64,000 bases of DNA, taken from NCBI RefSeq assembly GCF_002999335.1, contig NW_020312053.1, positions 1 through 64,000 on the forward strand. Reading direction: 5' to 3'. The stretch's first letter is position 1; every line of letters starts with the position of its first letter. This document shows positions 58,935 through 64,000 of the stretch, piece after piece. Below the pieces are notes generated by a model. The model was given only the letters and a program-made list of their open reading frames with translations. It was not told the origin of the DNA and made no database searches. The stretch comes from Cyclospora cayetanensis (lineage: Eukaryota; Apicomplexa; Conoidasida; Eucoccidiorida; Eimeriidae). A program made the translations under genes and the position numbers.

Positions 58935-61214
58935 CTAAAACTGCTTATTCTTGAGCGATCTCATGAGGCTTTGGACTTCCGTCTTATATATTTCGATTTG
59001 GCTGCTTTTAGCATGCTGCAAGAGCAGCAGAACGGATGCTCCTCGCTCATGCTCAGTGCAGTATTCAGGTTCCTCTTGCAGCAGCAGCATTGTACGCTCG
59101 ATGACATCAGCTCCCACGGGCGCCTCTAATAGTTCCTGGCAATACGCAGCTATTGCACCGCGAACATAGGCAGCCATATCTTGCATGTGCTTTACAGTGC
59201 TGCTGTCTTTGCTGCTGGTATTTTCTGAACCAGGAGCAGAGCGGCTGGCTGCCTCGCGCTTCTCCGGTTTGTGCCCTTCCGTCCTGCTGCCTTCAGAGTT
59301 TCCTTCGGATGGCTGCGTGCCTGTGAGAAGGGGGGAAGCCTCGCCGTCGTTGTCAAAAATTGCCAGGGGATCGTCGATGTCGCCTCCCTCATCCGCCTTG
59401 GTTCCTGCATTTTCGCCGTTTTTTTCCACCGCGAGAAGCAGCAGAAGCGCCGCTTCCAGTGCCCTGTCATCGCCACAGCACATGCAGCTGCAGCAGCCTA
59501 TTTGGATCAGCATTTCCGCAGTGATCAGCGGCTTGGGAAGCCCGTTGGGGAGCCTTTGCAGGAGCAGCAGGGGGTCGCGTTTCAGCAAGTCTGCGGATAG
59601 CAGCACGAGGGCAGAGAGGGCAGTGCTCTGTTCCTCGTCGAGGAGTGGCTGCTCCCGCATTTGCTGCTGCAGCAGCTGCATGAAGACTGCGGCTCGCCTT
59701 CTGGCTGGAACGGAGAGATCCATGGAGGGAGTTGAGGCTGTGTCAGGCAGGCCAGGAAGGCGCAGCAGCTCTGCGGCTCTCTCGACGGAAACGAGCAGAA
59801 GAAGCCTTCGTTGAGGCTTCCGCCGCAAGAGCTGCACGAGGGGGGGAGTCGCCCCCAAGATTTCCTCTACTCTGCTCTCGACAGGCGTGGCGGGAGCAGC
59901 AGCAGCAGTCGCGGCTTCCCCGCTGGAGCGCTTTCGGAAGCGTGCTGCTGATTCTGCAGCGGCAGCTACTCCCGCAGTGGCGCCCATGTCGAAGTCTTCT
60001 AGAGCGAGGAGGAGAGAGAGGCAGTGAGCAGCCATGCGCAACAGCGGCGCATGCAACGCTTGCCTCACCACGTAGAGACAGCTCGAGAGCAGCTCCTGCG
60101 CGGCTTCTTCCGTCGGCGCTAGTCGCACGAGAAGCAGACGCTTCTTTCGCGCGAGCTGCACCTGCTGCTGTAGCGACAGCTGCTGCCGTTGCTCGTGGCG
60201 AAAGCCTAGAGACGCCGCTATGCCGCGAAAAGCCTCTCTCAAAGAACCAGCGTCGGTACACACCAGAAGGGCCAAGGCAAAGACTTCAGCAGCCAGTGGC
60301 AGCGCTGCTTCCAAAGCCTCCGCTGCGGCAGCTCCCTCAGGATCGTCAGCATCAGGCTCTGCAGAAACGAGATTTGCAGCGGCTCCAAGCAAGTGCTCTG
60401 TCAGGACGGAGACGGATATGCCAGCCGCTCGACAGACCGCTTCCGTGCGTCGAGCGGCAACAAAGGAGGCGGAGCTCCCATCGAGTTTTTGAACTCCCGC
60501 GGCAGATCCTAGATATTCAGTCGCGGGTAAAATCCAGTGCTGCATGAGCAGCAGCAGCAGCTCTGCCGCGTTCCGACGCAGCAAAGCCTCTGCCTGCACT
60601 GCATCCCCCGCTGCAGCCATGAGGAGTTGCAGCTCCACTAGCGATAGGGGTGCTGCGTCTTCTTCTGCACCAGAAGGCACCTCTGCATGCGCATGCGCCC
60701 TTTCGCCAGTCCCCTGCAAGTGGGCATCCGCAAAAACTGAGAAAGCTGCCTCTGCTTCTACGCTGCCTGCTGCAGTCGCTGCTGCAGTCGCTCCTTCGCT
60801 TGGAGCTCCCTTTCCGCAAGCCTCGGAAGACACCTGCCGGGGTGCAACTGCAGCAGAAACAGCCGCACTCCCCGAAGAAGGACGTCGCTGAGGGCCTAAG
60901 GCTCTCACCAGCACGCCAAGCACAGACAGCACGTGCTGGCGACACTCGAGGCAATCACCGTCGTACCCGGGAGGGCGCAGCTGTCTCCCCAGCTCCTCTG
61001 TCGAAGACACAGAAGCGGCGCCATCGAACGCCTCGTCTTCCTGCCCTTCGGCGGAGGGAGGAGCCGCTGCTGGGGAGACGCAGACTCCTGCGGCAACAAG
61101 GGGAGAGCATCGCTCCTCCTCTTCGTCTTCCTCCCCGCGCAGTGAAGCTGCAGAAGCTGCTGCTTCAGAGGCTGCTGCAAGGGGCGCAGAAGGGGCCCTC
61201 TGGGGAAGCGCCAT
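58935..61214 (-). CDS. 759-aa helical protein, function unknown
   Basis: Uninterrupted minus-strand frame from ATG 61214 (MALPQRAPSAPLAAASEAAA) to a stop at 58935. An acidic low-complexity start (GEEDEEEERC) is followed by long Leu/Ala-rich helical stretches (AEALLRRNAAELLLLLMQHW, LYVVRQALHAPLLRMAAHCL, TALSALVLLSADLLKRDPLL) that suggest an ARM/HEAT-like solenoid. A CCSCMCC motif and a charged Ser-rich linker precede the C-terminal helix ending MRSLKNKQF. There are no long homopolymer tracts, unlike its neighbours. No named family recognised. An upstream exon cannot be excluded. Head-to-head with the DOP1 gene and tail-to-tail with the dehydratase gene. Confidence 0.75.
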   Translation of the reverse strand: MALPQRAPSAPLAAASEAAASAASLRGEEDEEEERCSPLVAAGVCVSPAAAPPSAEGQEDEAFDGAASVSSTEELGRQLRPPGYDGDCLECRQHVLSVLGVLVRALGPQRRPSSGSAAVSAAVAPRQVSSEACGKGAPSEGATAAATAAGSVEAEAAFSVFADAHLQGTGERAHAHAEVPSGAEEDAAPLSLVELQLLMAAAGDAVQAEALLRRNAAELLLLLMQHWILPATEYLGSAAGVQKLDGSSASFVAARRTEAVCRAAGISVSVLTEHLLGAAANLVSAEPDADDPEGAAAAEALEAALPLAAEVFALALLVCTDAGSLREAFRGIAASLGFRHEQRQQLSLQQQVQLARKKRLLLVRLAPTEEAAQELLSSCLYVVRQALHAPLLRMAAHCLSLLLALEDFDMGATAGVAAAAESAARFRKRSSGEAATAAAAPATPVESRVEEILGATPPLVQLLRRKPQRRLLLLVSVERAAELLRLPGLPDTASTPSMDLSVPARRRAAVFMQLLQQQMREQPLLDEEQSTALSALVLLSADLLKRDPLLLLQRLPNGLPKPLITAEMLIQIGCCSCMCCGDDRALEAALLLLLAVEKNGENAGTKADEGGDIDDPLAIFDNDGEASPLLTGTQPSEGNSEGSRTEGHKPEKREAASRSAPGSENTSSKDSSTVKHMQDMAAYVRGAIAAYCQELLEAPVGADVIERTMLLLQEEPEYCTEHERGASVLLLLQHAKSSQIEIYKTEVQSLMRSLKNKQF

Positions 61215-62220
61215 GAGCAGGTGTACAGACAGCGCACCACCCTTCCGTTCGCCACTGCCACTCCTCCCACCACTTGCCGCGGCGTGAAGCTGTCAGAGGC
61301 TTCCCCGTCACAGGATTCAGGAGGCTTTGCGGAAGAATTACCTCGAGTTGCGTAATTTAATGCCAGAGGGGCAGTTCGTAACTGTCCAGAGCGGCAGCAC
61401 CGCACGAAGGCAACACCTGCAAGCGCCACAACGACTCGCTAGAGGACGCGCGCGTGGCAGTTGGTTAGCTCATGGAATGCGCCTGTCATTCGCTGCGTGG
61501 CAGTCAGGAAGTTGCAAATTCAGTGTTTTAGGAGAAGTGTCGCAAATCTCGACACAAAAACAGCCAGAATACTGCCACACCCCTGTGCTGCTGCTGCAGC
61601 CAGAGGGGTGCCATTCAATGCCCCTGCTAGAGGGGGCCCCCGCTGGAGGGGCCCCAACTCGGCAAGGAGACTGCAGACTCTCTGGCGACGCCTCCGAGAT
61701 GAATTCAAAATGCAATTCTGCAGAAAACACAAACGCGTTTAACCAGCTGCAGAGGTGTCCAGCCACGAGAAACAGAGCAGGATAGCTCGCTCGCTGCCGC
61801 AGCCGCTGCCGCTGCCGCTGCATTTCAGCAGCCTATGCGCAGCAGCGACGACATGTGAGCCTCCCCTGTCCTCGACTGTCGACGCCACAACGGGGAGCAA
61901 ACTCACAATACGTCGAGCAATAGGGACGGGCGGCACCAGCGCGCTGCAAGGGAGGGGTAAAACTCCAGCTTTCTCTTCTCTTGCGACTTGCCTAGGCGCA
62001 CTGTTGCTGCTGCTGCTGCTGCTGCGGCAGCGGTGGCAGTGGGGGGATCGCCGTACATACAGTGGAATGGGCGCAATAAGCAGCAGCCAGAGAAGTGCTG
62101 GACGCGCCTGTAGGATCGACGGCAGCAGGGGCACTAACGGCAAAAGAAGCACTAGTGCCGCGAACACCTTTCACAACAGACACACCACTCCATCACACGG
62201 CTAAGGCGCTTCTACACAAA
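61215..62220. promoter_or_regulatory. Divergent spacer (putative shared promoter)
   Basis: About 1 kb between divergent starts. It contains a GGGGGCCCC/GGGGCCCC pair (61632-61655) and a short CTG run near 62010. No core promoter element recognised; untranslated exons may be present. Confidence 0.3.
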
Positions 62221-64000
62221 ATGATAGTGCCCCTTAGTTCAGGAGGAGCCGGGGAGGATGGTAAGTCACACACAATACACACATATACACACATATACAC
62301 ACATGTATATATACAGATGTACATACATACACAAATGTATACAAATATGTATATATATACATACCTCGAGGACGAAGTCTTACACACAACACCTGCGGCT
62401 TCATGGCTGGCTGTCTATGCCGTACCTCGTAACAGCCTCCCTAGCGATGGCAACTCTCTGTCTCTCTCTCTCTCGCTTGCTCGCTCTTCATCTTTCTCTC
62501 GTTCTTTTTCTCTCCCTCCCCTATCCAGACTCTGCTTTGAGCAATCAGCGACCTTTTTCTTCTCGCTCGCTTCGTGTGTGTGCGTGAGTAAGGCCCTTAC
62601 TGCCTGCGGTGCCGCCCCTCTGCCCGTCCTCCAGAGCCTCTGGTGTACATACAGTGAACTCTGTCTCACTTTCTCTCTGTCTGTCTGTCTGTCTCTTTGT
62701 CTGCCTGTGTGTTAGTCTCTATGCTTTTTCGCATCTTTAAGTCCACATGCGCCTCCCGTAATCGCCGGCGTGGCGTTTTCTTCTTCTAGCGTTGATTCAG
62801 AGGCAGGAAGCTGTAGCGACTCTCCTGCGTCGCTTCGCGCTCGCTTTTTCATTCCTTTCTGCTTGCATCTTTCGCCCACCTTCCCCCTCCCCCTTCTCCC
62901 CTCCTCTGCCCTCCGCAGGCACAGAAGCTCGTCGCTTCGCTGCCGAAATTTCTTCGGTGCTGCACGCCTTCGATAGAGCAAAAGAATGGGCTGACCTGGG
63001 CAGCTGTCTTCAAAGGCTTCTCAAGGCAAGACCTACCAAATATATATGCCTATATATACATGTATTATATGTATTATATGTGTTATAAGTATACATGTAT
63101 TATTTTCAAAAAAAAGCAGAGGAATGCACAGGCGCATCTAGCCATCTCTGCGTCTGCTGTCTGAATCCCTTAACAACAACGCCTTTTGTTAGGCCCCCTA
63201 ATAGGCGTTTTGCGTGTATTTCGCACTGCTTTTTGCTTGCCTCTGTCTAAACTGCAAGAGGCGTTCCTTTGCAGCATCCCTCCTTGCCTGTCAATATCCC
63301 CGACACCTCGCGCCGTTTGCCCCCCCCTTCAAGGATCTCGCCGTCTGTATATACACTTGCCCTGCTGGCGCCATTGCCTTCCGACATTTTTGCAGGCTTT
63401 GAATCGCCAAGCAGCACCCACTGCCCACTACATCCCCCACAGACTGACAGTCTCTAAGCGCCTTGCTCAAGTAGGCAGCAGCAGCTGCTGGTGTTGTGGC
63501 TGTTTTATTTTTGTTGCGGTCGCACTGCAGCGGCAGCTGTGGAAGCTGCTGCCTGTGTGGTGCTTCTTGCCTCTGCCTGAGAACGGAAGAAGGCGCGAGA
63601 GAAGAATCCTCTGTTTGTGTGTGTGTATGTGTGTATGCTGCTCCTCGATGCTTGACGCTGCATCTTGTGCTACCAGGAGGGTCTGCTGTCGCTGTTGCTT
63701 TCTTCGCCACAGAGCAACATCAGCAGCAGACGCCTTCCGTGTATCTGTCCACTGCAACAGCTCACTTGTCTACGCTGACGATGTGTGTATTGTGTGTGTA
63801 TGTGTTATATATGTGTATTGTGTGTACGTGTTACATATGTGTATTGTGTGTATGTGTTATATATGTGTATTGTGTGTATGTGTTATATATGTGTATTGTG
63901 TGTATGTGTTGTGTATTGTGTGTATGTGTTACATATGTGTATTGTGTGTACGTGTATTGTGTGTACGTGTTACATATGTGTATTGTGTGTATGTGTTATA
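62221..64000 (+). CDS. DOP1/Dopey-family protein, 5' part (runs off the window)
   Basis: Exon A (ATG 62221, MIVPLSSGGAGED, donor gtaagt at 62261), exon B (62919-63025) and exon C (63396-63470) join in phases 1 and 0. The spliced protein reads TEARRFAAEISSVLHAFDRA, KEWADLGSCLQRLLK, ALNRQAAPTAHYIPHRLTVS then KRLAQ, matching the Dopey N-terminal pattern (FxxxWADLxxxLxxLxKxL...IPxRLTxSKRLAQ). Intron 2 has a GC donor (AAG|gcaaga at 63026) and ends in tttttgcag. DOP1 works with MON2 on Golgi and endosome membranes and with the Neo1/ATP9-type flippase. ATG 62221 has A at -3 and gives a typically short N-terminus. The last donor seen is gtaggc at 63471; further exons lie beyond 64,000. Confidence 0.88.
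62268..62364. repeat. CACATATA/TACATACA array in DOP1 intron 1
   Basis: CA/TA-rich units starting within 10 bases of the donor. The same intron later has TC-rich tracts (62459-62520 and 62660-62700). Confidence 0.9.
63788..64000. repeat. About 26-base TG-rich minisatellite at the window end
   Basis: Units of TGTGTATTGTGTGTATGTGT with ATATATG or ACATATG links, at least seven, running off the window within a DOP1 intron. Confidence 0.95.

Noticed and set aside
59732..60547. 271-codon plus-strand frame opposite the 759-aa gene
   Set aside because: Antisense shadow: the minus frame is nearly three times longer and ends cleanly, and the plus frame shows no domain.
63291..63710. Minus-strand frame near the window end
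   Set aside because: It overlaps DOP1 exon C, which is fixed by family homology on the plus strand.
1..64000. tRNA, rRNA or telomere repeats
   Set aside because: No cloverleaf, rRNA core or AAACCCT tandem array was recognised by eye; a covariance-model scan was not possible.

Overview
The window looks like nuclear DNA of a coccidian apicomplexan, most likely an Eimeria species. The grounds are dense CAG/CTG repeats inside coding exons that give poly-Gln, poly-Ala, poly-Ser and poly-Leu, GT-AG introns mostly of 100-600 bases, many TG/CA/GA/TC tandem arrays, and alternation of repeat-rich (R) and repeat-poor (P) segments as described for Eimeria chromosomes. No bacterial features, rRNA, tRNA or CRISPR were seen. 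Species and chromosome cannot be fixed from sequence alone.

Layout: R segment 1-15.6 kb; P segment about 16.7-31.3 kb; R about 31.5-38.2 kb; P 38.3-41.2 kb; R 41.2-55.2 kb; short P 55.2-57.1 kb; R 57.3 kb to the end. The R segments hold most of the recognisable genes, split into exons whose splice phases I checked by hand: a small secreted Ala/Thr-rich protein (+, 2.5-3.0 kb); a 308-residue zinc-ribbon-like protein (-, 3.1-5.4 kb); a PHD-finger protein (-, 6.2-9.9 kb); an SP-RING (PIAS/Siz-type) SUMO E3 ligase (+, 10.8-15.5 kb); an F-box protein (+, 32.4-38 kb); an unrecognised protein (-, 41.2-42 kb); a very large LRR-ankyrin protein with a FYVE-like Cys cluster (+, 42.6-55.2 kb); pterin-4a-carbinolamine dehydratase (+, 57.3-58.1 kb); a 759-residue helical protein (-, 58.9-61.2 kb); and the 5' end of a DOP1/Dopey gene (+, 62.2 kb to beyond the window). 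The P segments are gene-poor: the 40S ribosomal protein S3 gene (18.2-19.9 kb) is the only secure one, with possible hypothetical genes near 24.8-26.4 kb and 56.2-57.1 kb.

Three gene pairs are head-to-head (PHD/SP-RING, 41.9/42.6 kb, 759-aa/DOP1), so their short spacers may be shared promoters. Two pairs are tail-to-tail. Introns of R-segment genes repeatedly carry TG-rich or pyrimidine arrays just upstream of the acceptor. Paired GGGGGCCCC palindromes recur at four places. All gene models are hand-made from ORFs, splice consensus and family knowledge; ORFs that only trace repeat tracts were left out.
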